DNA from: UBA1258 sp963643225
GTDB taxonomy: Bacteria > Bacillota > Clostridia > Lachnospirales > Lachnospiraceae
Direction: 5' to 3'
Assembly: GCA_963643225.1 (NCBI GenBank)
Contig: CAVIIX010000003.1
Location: 1 to 64,000 of the forward strand
DNA length: 64,000 nt
Part shown: positions 1 through 9,798 of the stretch, in pieces
Layout: every line of letters starts with the position of its first letter
Numbering within the stretch: position 1 is the first letter of the stretch
Notes under the pieces: generated by a model
What the model saw: the letters and a program-made list of their open reading frames with translations, nothing else
Told to the model about the DNA's origin: nothing
The model's database searches: none
Position numbers and translations under genes: made by a program

Positions 1-3000
1 CGGTATGGAAGGTTCTCATGGTAAGCTGTGTACCGGGCTCACCGATTGACTGAGCTGCGATAATACCAACTGCTTCACCTACCTGAACTGCTTCACCTGT
101 AGCCATGTTTGCACCATAACACTTAGCGCAGATACCGTTGTGTGAACGGCAGCATAAAATGTTACGTACCTTGATTCTTGCCTTAACGTTAAGGTTGCCT
201 TCGTCGTCTGTTACACGATTACCGTTTACATCGATACCTTCCTTCATAACTCTTGCAGCTCTTGAAGGAGTAATCATGTGATTCTTCTTAACGATTACCT
301 CGCCCTTATCATTTAAGATATCCTCGCAGGTATATCTGCCCTGAATTCTGTCCTTAAGGCCTTCTATTGTTTCTTTACCGTCCATGAATGCATATACGTC
401 CATGCCGGGGATTTCTTCTTTGCCCTCACAGCAGTCAATTTCACGGATAATAAGCTCCTGTGAAACGTCAACCATTCGACGGGTTAAGTAACCGGAGTCG
501 GCGGTTCTGATAGCTGTATCTGAAAGTCCTTTTCTTGCGCCGTGTGCAGACATGAAGTATTCGAGTACATCAAGACCTTCACGGAAGTTGGACTTAATAG
601 GTAATTCGATTGTACGACCGGTTGTATCAGCCATAAGGCCTCGCATGCCGGCAAGCTGTTTTATCTGCTGATTGGAACCACGGGCACCGGAGTCAGCCAT
701 CATGAAAATGTTGTTGTATTTATCAAGGCCTGAAAGAAGGTCGCTTGTCAACTGCTTATCGGCGTCAGACCAGGTTTCAACAACTGCTCTGTAACGTTCC
801 TCTTCGGTAATAAGGCCTCTGCGGTAGTTACGGGCAATCTTATCAACGGTAGCCTGAGCGTCATCAAGAATCTGAGGCTTGGAAGCAGGAACTGTCATAT
901 CGGAAATGGATACGGTCATAGCTGCTCTTGTTGAATATTTGTAGCCTGTAGCTTTAATTAAGTCGAGGGTTTCAGCTGTAACTGAAGCGCCGTGGATGTT
1001 AATTACCTTTTCAAGGATGCTCTTTAACTGCTTTCTGCCTACGTGGAAATCAATTTCTGGTTTTAGAGCATTTTCCTTCTTTGAACGATCTACGTAGCCT
1101 AAATCCTGAGGAAGAATTTCGTTGAAGAGTAAACGGCCGAGAGTGGTCTCGATCATGCCTTCAACGGTTTCGCCTTCAAATTCAGCTGATCTCTTTACAA
1201 AGATGGGCTGATGAAGAGTGATCTCCTGATTTTCATATGCAAGTAAAGCTTCATTGGTCGAATTGTAGAATCTGCCCAGCATATCTACCAAACGACAGGT
1301 AACGATACGGTTTCTTTCAGGGTCAACATTAACCTTAACGATTGATTCTGGTGAAAGACCTTTCTTACCTAAATCCTTAACTGCTGCTTTTGCAGCATCG
1401 ATTGAATCGTATTCCTTTACAACCTTAGCTACCATCTCAGGATCCTTTGAGAAGTCAGCGTACTTCTTCATGGTGAGGTAGTAAATACCAAGAACCATAT
1501 CCTGTGAAGGAACAGCAACAGGACCTCCGTCTGAAGGCTTTAAGAGGTTGTTGGGAGAGAGAAGTAAGAAACGACACTCTGCCTGAGCCTCTACGCTTAA
1601 GGGAAGGTGAACTGCCATCTGGTCACCATCGAAGTCGGCGTTGAAAGCTGTACATACCAAGGGGTGAAGCTTAATAGCCTTACCCTCTACAAGGATGGGC
1701 TCGAAGGCCTGAATACCAAGTCTGTGAAGTGTAGGTGCACGGTTTAACATAACCGGATGCTCTGCAATTACATCTTCAAGTACATCCCATACCTGGGGGT
1801 CAAGTCTTTCTACAAGCTTCTTGGCATTTTTAATGTTCTGGGAAATGCCTCTTCCCACAAGCTCCTTCATAACGAATGGCTTAAATAATTCAATTGCCAT
1901 CTCCTTTGGGAGACCGCACTGATAAATCTTAAGTTCTGGACCTACTACGATAACGGAACGGCCGGAGTAGTCTACACGCTTACCAAGTAAGTTCTGACGG
2001 AAACGACCGCCCTTACCCTTAAGCATGTCTGAAAGGGACTTTAATGCTCTGTTACTGGGACCTGTTACCGGACGTCCTCTACGACCGTTATCGATAAGAG
2101 CATCGACAGCTTCCTGAAGCATTCTCTTTTCATTTCTAACGATGATGTCTGGAGCACCAAGCTCTAACAGTCTCTGTAAACGGTTGTTACGGTTGATAAT
2201 ACGTCTGTAAAGGTCATTTAAGTCAGAGGTAGCAAATCTGCCGCCGTCAAGCTGTACCATGGGACGTAAATCCGGAGGGATAACAGGAATAACATCCATT
2301 ACCATCCATTCAGGCTTGTTGCCTGATTCACGGAATGCCTCCACAACCTCGAGTCTCTTAATGATACGAGCTCTCTTCTGGCCTGTTGAATCCTTTAATT
2401 CAGCTTTTAATTCGGAAGCCTCTGTCTCTAAATCAATGGCCTGTAATAATTCCTTGATAGCTTCGGCACCCATTCCTACACGGAATTTGTTGCCAAACTG
2501 TTCTTTTGCATCCTGGTATTCCTTTTCGGAAAGAACCTGCTTGTATTCAAGGTTGGTATCTCCTGCATCAAGTACGATATAGGAAGCAAAATATAATACC
2601 TTCTCAAGCACTCTGGGAGAGATGTCGAGAATTAATCCCATACGGGAGGGTATACCTTTGAAGTACCATATGTGGGATACTGGAGCAGCAAGCTCGATAC
2701 GTCCCATACGCTCTCTACGAACGTTTGACTTGGTAACTTCTACGCCACAACGGTCACAAATAACACCCTTATAACGAATTTTTTTGTATTTACCGCAATG
2801 GCATTCCCAGTCTTTGCTGGGTCCGAAAATCTTTTCACAGAATAAGCCGTCTTTTTCTGGCTTAAGTGTTCTATAGTTGATGGTTTCAGGCTTCGTAACA
2901 ATACCAAAGTCCGGATCATCTCCACGTCTGGACCATGCCCTGATTTTCTCAGGGGAAGCTAAACCGATCTGGATGGCATCAAATGTCATCGGTTGATATG

Positions 3001-3022
3001 TATCATTCTTTATTTCCGGCAT
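1..3022 (-). CDS. rpoC: DNA-directed RNA polymerase subunit beta' (3'-truncated by window edge)
   Basis: The largest catalytic subunit of RNA polymerase. About 1007 N-terminal residues are present; the gene runs off the left edge. Visible landmarks in order are the N-terminal zinc-binding cysteines (CHCG...CDRCG), the active-site motif NADFDGDQ that binds catalytic magnesium (near 1622-1642), the bridge/trigger region after GARGSNQQIKQLAGMRG, and a second zinc cluster (CCRSHNGICAKCYG) close to the window edge. The start is ATG at 3022, preceded by an AAAGGAG Shine-Dalgarno site. It follows rpoB by 39 bases and is certainly cotranscribed with it from the promoter at 7074-7102. No anomaly is seen in the conserved motifs. 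Confidence 0.98.
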   Translation of the reverse strand, partial: MPEIKNDTYQPMTFDAIQIGLASPEKIRAWSRRGDDPDFGIVTKPETINYRTLKPEKDGLFCEKIFGPSKDWECHCGKYKKIRYKGVICDRCGVEVTKSNVRRERMGRIELAAPVSHIWYFKGIPSRMGLILDISPRVLEKVLYFASYIVLDAGDTNLEYKQVLSEKEYQDAKEQFGNKFRVGMGAEAIKELLQAIDLETEASELKAELKDSTGQKRARIIKRLEVVEAFRESGNKPEWMVMDVIPVIPPDLRPMVQLDGGRFATSDLNDLYRRIINRNNRLQRLLELGAPDIIVRNEKRMLQEAVDALIDNGRRGRPVTGPSNRALKSLSDMLKGKGGRFRQNLLGKRVDYSGRSVIVVGPELKIYQCGLPKEMAIELFKPFVMKELVGRGISQNIKNAKKLVERLDPQVWDVLEDVIAEHPVMLNRAPTLHRLGIQAFEPILVEGKAIKLHPLVCTAFNADFDGDQMAVHLPLSVEAQAECRFLLLSPNNLLKPSDGGPVAVPSQDMVLGIYYLTMKKYADFSKDPEMVAKVVKEYDSIDAAKAAVKDLGKKGLSPESIVKVNVDPERNRIVTCRLVDMLGRFYNSTNEALLAYENQEITLHQPIFVKRSAEFEGETVEGMIETTLGRLLFNEILPQDLGYVDRSKKENALKPEIDFHVGRKQLKSILEKVINIHGASVTAETLDLIKATGYKYSTRAAMTVSISDMTVPASKPQILDDAQATVDKIARNYRRGLITEEERYRAVVETWSDADKQLTSDLLSGLDKYNNIFMMADSGARGSNQQIKQLAGMRGLMADTTGRTIELPIKSNFREGLDVLEYFMSAHGARKGLSDTAIRTADSGYLTRRMVDVSQELIIREIDCCEGKEEIPGMDVYAFMDGKETIEGLKDRIQGRYTCEDILNDKGEVIVKKNHMITPSRAARVMKEGIDVNGNRVTDDEGNLNVKARIKVRNILCCRSHNGICAKCYGANMATGEAVQVGEAVGIIAAQSIGEPGTQLTMRTFHT

Positions 3023-3061
3023 TTATGGCGCTCCTTTACATTTTATTATTGAAACTAAACC

Positions 3062-6000
3062 TTATTCGTCGAGACTGTCTTCGTATTCGCCTTCAGGAAA
3101 ATCTTCTTCAAGTGCATCGAATTCATCTGAAGCATCTACAAGATCGCCTGACTCATCGAACTCCTGGGCTGAGTAGCCGGCGTCAGCAAGCTCTGCGTTA
3201 CTTGCGTAACGACCTCTCTTTTCGCTGTCGTCCATTTCAGCCATGCGGAAATCTGTTTCGCCATAATCGACGGATTCTGTAAGCTCAACTTCAGTCATAT
3301 CATCGCGTAATACCTTGATATCAAGACCTAGTGACTGTAATTCCTTAAGAAGTACCTTGAAGGATTCAGGAATACCGGGCTTAGGAATGTTCTCACCCTT
3401 GATGATTGCTTCGTATGTCTTAACACGACCTACAACGTCGTCGGACTTAACTGTTAAAATTTCCTGTAATGTGTAAGCTGCACCGTATGCTTCAAGTGCC
3501 CAAACTTCCATTTCACCAAAACGCTGACCACCAAACTGTGCTTTACCGCCGAGAGGCTGCTGGGTTACTAAGGAGTAAGGACCTGTTGAACGTGCATGGA
3601 TCTTATCGTCTACCAGGTGATGGAGCTTTAAGTAATGCATGTGACCGATTGTGGTGGGACCGTCGAACAATTCGCCTGTACGCCCATCACGAAGCTGTAC
3701 CTTACCGTCTCTGGAAATCGGAACACCCTTCCATAAGCTTCTGTGTGCTCTGTTTTCTGAAAGGTATTCGTAAACCTCTGGAAGAAGCTCATCCTTATGA
3801 AGGCTTGAGAAGGTTTCGGCATTCTTATCGTATTCGGTACCGTTCTTTTCTGCTTCCGCCTTTGCTTCTAAAGCATCGAAGGGTAAATTTACGTAGTCAT
3901 TAGCAAGCTCAAGTGAATCCTGGATATCTTTTTCGTTGGCACCGTCAAATACAGGTGTTGCAATGTTAAAGCCAAGTGCCTTGGCAGCAAGTGAAAGGTG
4001 AATTTCAAGTACCTGACCAATGTTCATACGTGAAGGTACGCCCAAGGGGTTAAGTACGATATCAAGAGGGCGTCCGTTAGGAAGATAAGGCATATCTTCA
4101 ACTGGAAGTACACGGGAAACTACACCCTTGTTACCATGACGGCCGGCCATCTTATCACCAACACTGATTTTTCTCTTCTGAGCAATGTATACACGAACGG
4201 ACTCATTAACACCGGGTGATAATTCATCGCCGTTTTCTCTTGTAAATACCTTGGCATCTACAACGATACCATATTCACCGTGAGGAACCTTAAGAGAGGT
4301 GTCTCTTACTTCTCTTGCTTTCTCACCAAAAATTGCTCTTAATAATCTTTCTTCGGCAGTAAGCTCTGTTTCTCCCTTAGGGGTAACCTTGCCAACGAGG
4401 ATATCGCCGGCTCTTACTTCAGCGCCGATTCTTATAATACCTCTGTCATCAAGGTCCTTTAAGGCATCATCGCCGACACCCGGAACATCACGGGTGATTT
4501 CTTCGGGTCCTAGCTTTGTGTCTCTTGCTTCTGCTTCGTATTCTTCAATATGGATGGAGGTGTAAACATCATCCTGTACTAATCTTTCGCTTAATAATAC
4601 AGCATCCTCGTAATTGTAGCCTTCCCAGGTCATGAAACCGATAAGAGGGTTCTTGCCAAGTGCAAGCTCACCGCCTGAGGTGGAAGGTCCGTCAGCTATA
4701 ACCTCACCCTTTTCTACGTGGTCGCCCTTGAATACAACGGGCTTCTGGTTGTAGCAGTTGGACTGGTTGGAACGCTGAAATTTTGTAAGCTTGTAATCTA
4801 CGGTTTCTCCGTTATCCTGTGCGATACGTACAAGGTTGGAGGAAACATATTCAACTGTACCTGATTCCCTTGCTACTACGCATACGCCAGAGTCAACAGC
4901 AGCCTTTGGCTCCATACCGGTACCTACTGCAGGAGCTTCAGTCATCATAAGCGGAACGGCCTGACGCTGCATGTTGGAGCCCATAAGGGCACGGTTAGCA
5001 TCGTCGTTTTGTAAGAAAGGAATTAATGCTGTAGCAACAGAGAATACCATCTTAGGCGAAACGTCCATGAAATCAAACATGGTGGAAGGATATTCCTGTG
5101 TCTCTTCACGGTAACGGCCGGAAACTGACTTCTTAACGAAGGTTCCGTCAGGGTTAAGAGCTACGTTAGCCTGTGCTACATGGTAGTTATCTTCTTCATC
5201 GGCTGTCATGTAAACAACTTCGTCTGTTACACGAGGATTCTCGGGATCAGACTTGTCTACCCTTCTGTAGGGAGCCTCGATGAAGCCATATGTATTGATT
5301 CTTGCATAGGATGCAAGGGAGTTAATCAAACCGATGTTAGGACCTTCTGGAGTCTCGATAGGACACATACGTCCGTAGTGGGAGTAGTGTACGTCTCGTA
5401 CCTCGAAAGAAGCTCTTTCTCTTGAAAGACCGCCGGGACCTAAGGCTGATAAACGTCTCTTGTGAGTTAATTCACCAAGAGGGTTGTTCTGATCCATGAA
5501 CTGTGATAACTGGGAGGAACCAAAGAATTCCTTAACAGCAGCCTGTACGGGCTTGATGTTAATGAGTGCCTGAGGAGTAACCTCTTCCGTGTCATGGGTC
5601 TGCATTCTTTCACGTACTACTCTTTCAAGTCTTGAAAGGCCGATACGATACTGGTTCTGTAGCAATTCACCAACCGCACGGATACGTCTGTTGCCAAGAT
5701 GGTCGATATCATCGTCATTGCCGATACCAAATTCCAGATGCATGTTGTAGTTAACGGATGCAAAAATGTCATCAACGGTAATGTGCTTGGGAACGAGTTC
5801 GTGTACGTTTTTCTTTAAAGCATCAAATAATTCCTCGGGCTTGTCTGAATATTCATCAAGAATAGCCTTTAAAGTAGGATAGTAAACTGATTCTGTAATG
5901 CCGAGCTCTTCAAGATTGCAGTCAACGTATTTTGTAATGTCTACCATTAAGTTTGAAAGTACTCTTTCAACTCTCTCTTCGGTTTCTACCATTACATAAG

Positions 6001-6982
6001 GAACTGCAGCGTCCTGAAGTGCTGTAGCCACTTCAACTGTCACCTTTGTACCCTTCTCGGCAATAACTTCACCGGTCTGGGTGGAAACAACGTCTTCAGC
6101 AAGAACCATGTTGCGGATACGGTTCTTGAAGTGTAATTTCTTGTTAAATTTATATCTACCAACACGGGCAAGATCATAACGCTTGGGGTCGAAGAACATT
6201 CCCTCGATAAGGCTCTTTGCATTGTCAACGGAAAGAGGCTCGCCGGGACGAATCTTCTTATATAATTCAAGTAAGCCTTCCTGATAATTGGAGCTTGTAT
6301 CCTTGGCAAAGGATGCTTCAATCTTAGGCTCATCACCGAATACCTCACGAATTTCTTCGTTGGTGCCAAGGCCGAGAGCACGCAAAAGAACGGTAATCGG
6401 AACCTTACGGGTTCTGTCTACACGTACGTAAAAAATATCATTTGAATCTGTTTCGTACTCTAACCACGCACCACGATTGGGAATAACTGTAGAGAAGAAT
6501 AATCTCTTACCAATCTTGTCGTGCTCAATATTATAGTAAATGCCGGGAGAACGGACCATCTGGCTTACGATAACTCTTTCAGCACCGTTAATAACGAAAG
6601 TACCTGTTTCAGTCATCAAAGGAAGGTCTCCCATGAAGATATCATGCTCGATGATAGCTCCCGTCTCCTTATTACAAAGACGCACTTTGACCTTTAAAGG
6701 AGCTGCATATGTTGCATCTCTTTCCTTGCACTTCTCAATCGTATACTTGGCGTCTTCTCTGCACAGCTCTGAGCTTACAAACTCAAGGCTTAATTTGCCG
6801 CCGAAGTCCTCGATAGGAGAAATGTCGTCAAAAACCTCTTGTAAACCGTCCTTAAGGAACCATTCATAGGAATCCTTCTGAACTTCAATAAGGTTGGGCA
6901 TTTCCAAAACTTCTTTTTGTCGAGAATAACTCATACGTATGTTTCTGCCTGCAGGCACTTGACGTATTCTGTTTTTTTCCAT
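3062..6982 (-). CDS. rpoB: DNA-directed RNA polymerase subunit beta
   Basis: The beta subunit of RNA polymerase, 1306 residues with this start. The N-terminus (KNIRMSYSRQ-like block, then MPNLIEVQKDSYEWFL) is canonical for Firmicutes. The rifampicin pocket reads FFGSSQLSQFMDQNNPL...THKRR...LGPGGL, the wild-type drug-sensitive form, by comparison with E. coli. The C-terminus ends in a strongly acidic tail (ALEEDFPEGEYEDSLDE) after the conserved GGKAQFGGQRFGEMEVWALEAYGA block. The GTG at 6988 sits inside the GGGGTGAG ribosome-binding region, so the ATG at 6982, five bases beyond it, is the better start. Upstream lies a histidine kinase rather than rplJ-rplL, so the classical rplKAJL-rpoBC order is broken here. 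Confidence 0.98.
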   Translation of the reverse strand: MEKNRIRQVPAGRNIRMSYSRQKEVLEMPNLIEVQKDSYEWFLKDGLQEVFDDISPIEDFGGKLSLEFVSSELCREDAKYTIEKCKERDATYAAPLKVKVRLCNKETGAIIEHDIFMGDLPLMTETGTFVINGAERVIVSQMVRSPGIYYNIEHDKIGKRLFFSTVIPNRGAWLEYETDSNDIFYVRVDRTRKVPITVLLRALGLGTNEEIREVFGDEPKIEASFAKDTSSNYQEGLLELYKKIRPGEPLSVDNAKSLIEGMFFDPKRYDLARVGRYKFNKKLHFKNRIRNMVLAEDVVSTQTGEVIAEKGTKVTVEVATALQDAAVPYVMVETEERVERVLSNLMVDITKYVDCNLEELGITESVYYPTLKAILDEYSDKPEELFDALKKNVHELVPKHITVDDIFASVNYNMHLEFGIGNDDDIDHLGNRRIRAVGELLQNQYRIGLSRLERVVRERMQTHDTEEVTPQALINIKPVQAAVKEFFGSSQLSQFMDQNNPLGELTHKRRLSALGPGGLSRERASFEVRDVHYSHYGRMCPIETPEGPNIGLINSLASYARINTYGFIEAPYRRVDKSDPENPRVTDEVVYMTADEEDNYHVAQANVALNPDGTFVKKSVSGRYREETQEYPSTMFDFMDVSPKMVFSVATALIPFLQNDDANRALMGSNMQRQAVPLMMTEAPAVGTGMEPKAAVDSGVCVVARESGTVEYVSSNLVRIAQDNGETVDYKLTKFQRSNQSNCYNQKPVVFKGDHVEKGEVIADGPSTSGGELALGKNPLIGFMTWEGYNYEDAVLLSERLVQDDVYTSIHIEEYEAEARDTKLGPEEITRDVPGVGDDALKDLDDRGIIRIGAEVRAGDILVGKVTPKGETELTAEERLLRAIFGEKAREVRDTSLKVPHGEYGIVVDAKVFTRENGDELSPGVNESVRVYIAQKRKISVGDKMAGRHGNKGVVSRVLPVEDMPYLPNGRPLDIVLNPLGVPSRMNIGQVLEIHLSLAAKALGFNIATPVFDGANEKDIQDSLELANDYVNLPFDALEAKAEAEKNGTEYDKNAETFSSLHKDELLPEVYEYLSENRAHRSLWKGVPISRDGKVQLRDGRTGELFDGPTTIGHMHYLKLHHLVDDKIHARSTGPYSLVTQQPLGGKAQFGGQRFGEMEVWALEAYGAAYTLQEILTVKSDDVVGRVKTYEAIIKGENIPKPGIPESFKVLLKELQSLGLDIKVLRDDMTEVELTESVDYGETDFRMAEMDDSEKRGRYASNAELADAGYSAQEFDESGDLVDASDEFDALEEDFPEGEYEDSLDE

Positions 6983-7073
6983 AGACACTCACCCCGTTCT
7001 TATGATTTGACCGCTTTTTTCTATGTAAAAAAGGGCATAAAAAACCAAAGCACTCCACAATAGAGCAACCTAC

Positions 7074-7102
7074 ATTCTATATCAAAATAATTTTCAAGTC
7101 AA
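7074..7102 (-). promoter_or_regulatory. sigma-A promoter of rpoBC
   Basis: On the minus strand TTGACT (7097-7102) and TAGAAT (7074-7079) are separated by exactly 17 bases. This is the only good match in the gap upstream of rpoB and leaves a leader of about 85 nucleotides. It indicates that rpoBC starts its own transcript instead of being read from a ribosomal-protein operon. Confidence 0.75.
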
Positions 7103-7149
7103 TAGGATTTTTTAATAAATGCGCATCATTGGCGCGTAGTGCATTTTTT

Positions 7150-7182
7150 AACCTCATCCACCTATAACCGGTGAATGAGGTT
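7150..7182. terminator. hairpin 8 bases after the histidine kinase stop codon
   Basis: A 13-base inverted repeat with one mismatch (AACCTCATCCACC / GGTGAATGAGGTT) around a 7-base loop directly follows the stop codon at 7191. The minus-strand copy is followed by A residues, not a U tract; the plus-strand copy is followed by TTTT. It is therefore placed like the terminator of the kinase operon but is not a classic intrinsic terminator in that direction. Confidence 0.5.
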
Positions 7183-7190
7183 TTATAGAC

Positions 7191-9785
7191 TTAAGCTGTA
7201 TATTTTGCGATAGTCGCATATAAAATCTTTGGATCGATGGGTTTTGACAGATGCTCGTTCAAGCCTGCATCCAGTGAAGCCTGCACATCCTTTGAAAAGG
7301 CGTTTGCAGTCATTGCAATAATCGGGATTGTGGCAGCATCGTCACGCTCCATGGCTCTTATGCGCTTTGTGGCAGTTAGGCCGCTCATAACAGGCATTCG
7401 TATATCCATTAAAATCATGTCATAATAATTAGGCGTATGTCCCGCAAACTGTTCAACCGCTTCCTGACCGTTAATGGCTACATCCGTAAGAATGCCCTTT
7501 TTATTTAAAATCGCTACGGCAATTTCACGGTTTATGTCGTTATCCTCTACTACCAGAATTCTCTTTCCGCTAAGTTCTTCGTCGCGCACTTCAAGGGATT
7601 CGATGACGGCCGGGGCTCCAGGTTCAAATTCAAATACTAATTTAAAGGTGGTGCCGATACCCTTTTCCGAATCAACGAAAATCTTACCACCCATTGAATC
7701 AACGATTCTCTTTACAATGGAAAGGCCCAAGCCTGTGCCGTTAAGATTCGAATTAACGTCTTTTGACTCCTGCGCAAAGGGTTCAAACATTCTTTTCACA
7801 AATTCAGGGCTCATGCCGATGCCATCATCCTTTACGATGAAGGTGTCTCTGTGCATGCCGTTTTCAAGGTCTCTTTCCTTACATTCAAATGTAACGTGAC
7901 CGCCTTCCGGAGTATATTTAACCGCATTAGATAATAGATTTACAAAAATCTGTGTCATGCGCAGAGGGTCTGTCATTATAACAGCGTCTGAAGAGATACT
8001 TGCGCGCCATTCAAAATCTATTTTCTTTGCCATACAGAGAGGACTCATCATTGTGTCGATAGCTTCCCAGAATTCACCGAAGGTGTAAGGCACTCTGTTA
8101 ATCTGGAGCTTATTCTGTTCCATCTTGGTCATATCAAGCACGTCGTTTATAAGCTGCAGCAAAAACCTTCCGGAATACTGTAATTTTGAAATATAATCCC
8201 TCATTACATTCGGGTTGTTTATTTCATCATACATTAATGTAGAAAGCCCCAAAATTGCATTCATGGGGGTACGCATTTCATGACTCATACGGGTCATAAA
8301 TTCAGACTGGGCATTCATAGCTGTTTCTTTTTCACGAAGAGCTTCCGAAAGCCGCGCCTTGGCTTCATCTTCCTTGACAATGACATCCGTCACATCCTGC
8401 TGTATAACACACATAAAATTATGGGCCTGATCAAGATAAGAATATTGGAAGAGCTTTTTACGTACGTTTCGTCCATCACCTTTACCATTTTCCGTCAAAA
8501 GAAACTCATGTGTCTTTTCTTTTTCCAATGCCGCCTCAACGGTCTTTTCATTCATAAGTTCAAAGGCACGCTCCATATCGTTTTCAGAAACGTTATTCTT
8601 AATGTATCGTGTTACTTCAACCGAATATTCATCGCCGTAGACACCCTTTATTTCCTCGCCACGGTTGACTCTGAAGGAAATTGTTTTGTTATGGTCCATT
8701 TCAACCACCATGACAAGATCGTAGTTCTGTTCAATAATTTTATTTAAAACCCCCATAAGAATACGTTCTTCAGTAATATCCTCTATCACCAGGGAAGCCA
8801 GATATTCACCGCTTATGGGGTGGTTCTTCACAACGCATTCTATATCAAGCCACATTTTTTCGTAGTCGTTAATATTAAAGCCGGCAATTACCGAAAATCG
8901 CTTTTTGCCTGACTTAACTGCCTGCAGCATGCTTTCAGTATCAAAAAATTTCGAAAGGCGCATGCGTGAAGTGGGGTCAAGGGCTTTACCTGTAAGTATA
9001 TCTCTTACTGCAGATAAATCCATGCCTGCTTTTAAGCCAAAAACGTTATAGTCACGGACATGTGTAAGTTTACCCTTTGTCAAAGAAAAAATCATGGTGA
9101 AAACTCTTCTTTTGCTGGTTAATTCACCGCTTAAAATGCCGTATTTGTTTCTGCCGCTCCAGGCTGAATCTGAATATCCAGACACAAAGTCGTCGTCCTC
9201 TGAGCTTAAGAAAACTCCCACCTCGCTTTCAAACACAAGGCCTTCGATTCTGACATAGGTAAACAAAAGCCCAATAATTGCGGCAAAGAGAGCAAATATA
9301 ACAGTGCGGAGCATGTATTCCGTTTCAAGGCCCTCTTTACGCACAAGCTCCGCCGTAAGGCAGAAAGCAAAGGCTCCAATAGTCTGATTGATTAAAAGGC
9401 TTGCCGGGTCAAGTAAAATTGCAACGGAAATGCACATTGCCACACACACATAAATCATCAAAGCGCTGTTATCTGATAAAAGAATCTGCTGATGGCAGGC
9501 ATAGCCAAAGAAAATTATGTATAAGGCTATGGTTACAATATTTACGATATACTTTGAACGTCTGTAATAATATTTTAAAATCACTAAAAAGGCTGCAATC
9601 AATAAATCATAAAACAGAAAGGTAAGTCCAAAGGAAGCCCTGTTTATTACAAGCTGAAGTATGCAGTTAATAAATGTAAAAATCACAAAGACAAGCCCTG
9701 CTGCAAAGATTCCTTTGTAGTTGCGCTCGTCTATTTCCCTTCTGTATTTTGTGAATAAACTGATGTTAAACAGCTGAGGTTTCAT
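7191..9785 (-). CDS. membrane-bound hybrid sensor histidine kinase/response regulator
   Basis: 864 residues. About six hydrophobic segments occupy residues 24-178, followed by a PAS-like sensory/linker region (about 190-470), a dimerisation domain with the phospho-acceptor in MSHEMRTPMNA (H502), an ATPase domain (N box NLLSNAVKYT, then DDGIGM, then GTGLGLSIV), and a C-terminal receiver domain (VVEDNDINREIAV; phosphorylated Asp in MILMDIRMPVMSG; TAN near the end). There is no DNA-binding output, so signalling must pass to another partner or end in the internal receiver. It is the last gene of a probable operon, 13 bases after the GH3 gene, suggesting a link to carbohydrate sensing. The signal is unknown. 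The start ATG has a weak CGGGGAATT site. Confidence 0.9.
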   Translation of the reverse strand: MKPQLFNISLFTKYRREIDERNYKGIFAAGLVFVIFTFINCILQLVINRASFGLTFLFYDLLIAAFLVILKYYYRRSKYIVNIVTIALYIIFFGYACHQQILLSDNSALMIYVCVAMCISVAILLDPASLLINQTIGAFAFCLTAELVRKEGLETEYMLRTVIFALFAAIIGLLFTYVRIEGLVFESEVGVFLSSEDDDFVSGYSDSAWSGRNKYGILSGELTSKRRVFTMIFSLTKGKLTHVRDYNVFGLKAGMDLSAVRDILTGKALDPTSRMRLSKFFDTESMLQAVKSGKKRFSVIAGFNINDYEKMWLDIECVVKNHPISGEYLASLVIEDITEERILMGVLNKIIEQNYDLVMVVEMDHNKTISFRVNRGEEIKGVYGDEYSVEVTRYIKNNVSENDMERAFELMNEKTVEAALEKEKTHEFLLTENGKGDGRNVRKKLFQYSYLDQAHNFMCVIQQDVTDVIVKEDEAKARLSEALREKETAMNAQSEFMTRMSHEMRTPMNAILGLSTLMYDEINNPNVMRDYISKLQYSGRFLLQLINDVLDMTKMEQNKLQINRVPYTFGEFWEAIDTMMSPLCMAKKIDFEWRASISSDAVIMTDPLRMTQIFVNLLSNAVKYTPEGGHVTFECKERDLENGMHRDTFIVKDDGIGMSPEFVKRMFEPFAQESKDVNSNLNGTGLGLSIVKRIVDSMGGKIFVDSEKGIGTTFKLVFEFEPGAPAVIESLEVRDEELSGKRILVVEDNDINREIAVAILNKKGILTDVAINGQEAVEQFAGHTPNYYDMILMDIRMPVMSGLTATKRIRAMERDDAATIPIIAMTANAFSKDVQASLDAGLNEHLSKPIDPKILYATIAKYTA

Positions 9786-9798
9786 AATTCCCCGTCTT

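Noticed and set aside
3469..3903. 144-codon plus-strand open frame inside rpoB
   Set aside because: Shadow of rpoB; no ribosome-binding site and a composition reflecting the antisense of conserved rpoB codons.
8280..8747. 155-codon plus-strand open frame inside the membrane histidine kinase gene
   Set aside because: Antisense of well-conserved kinase sequence with no start signals.
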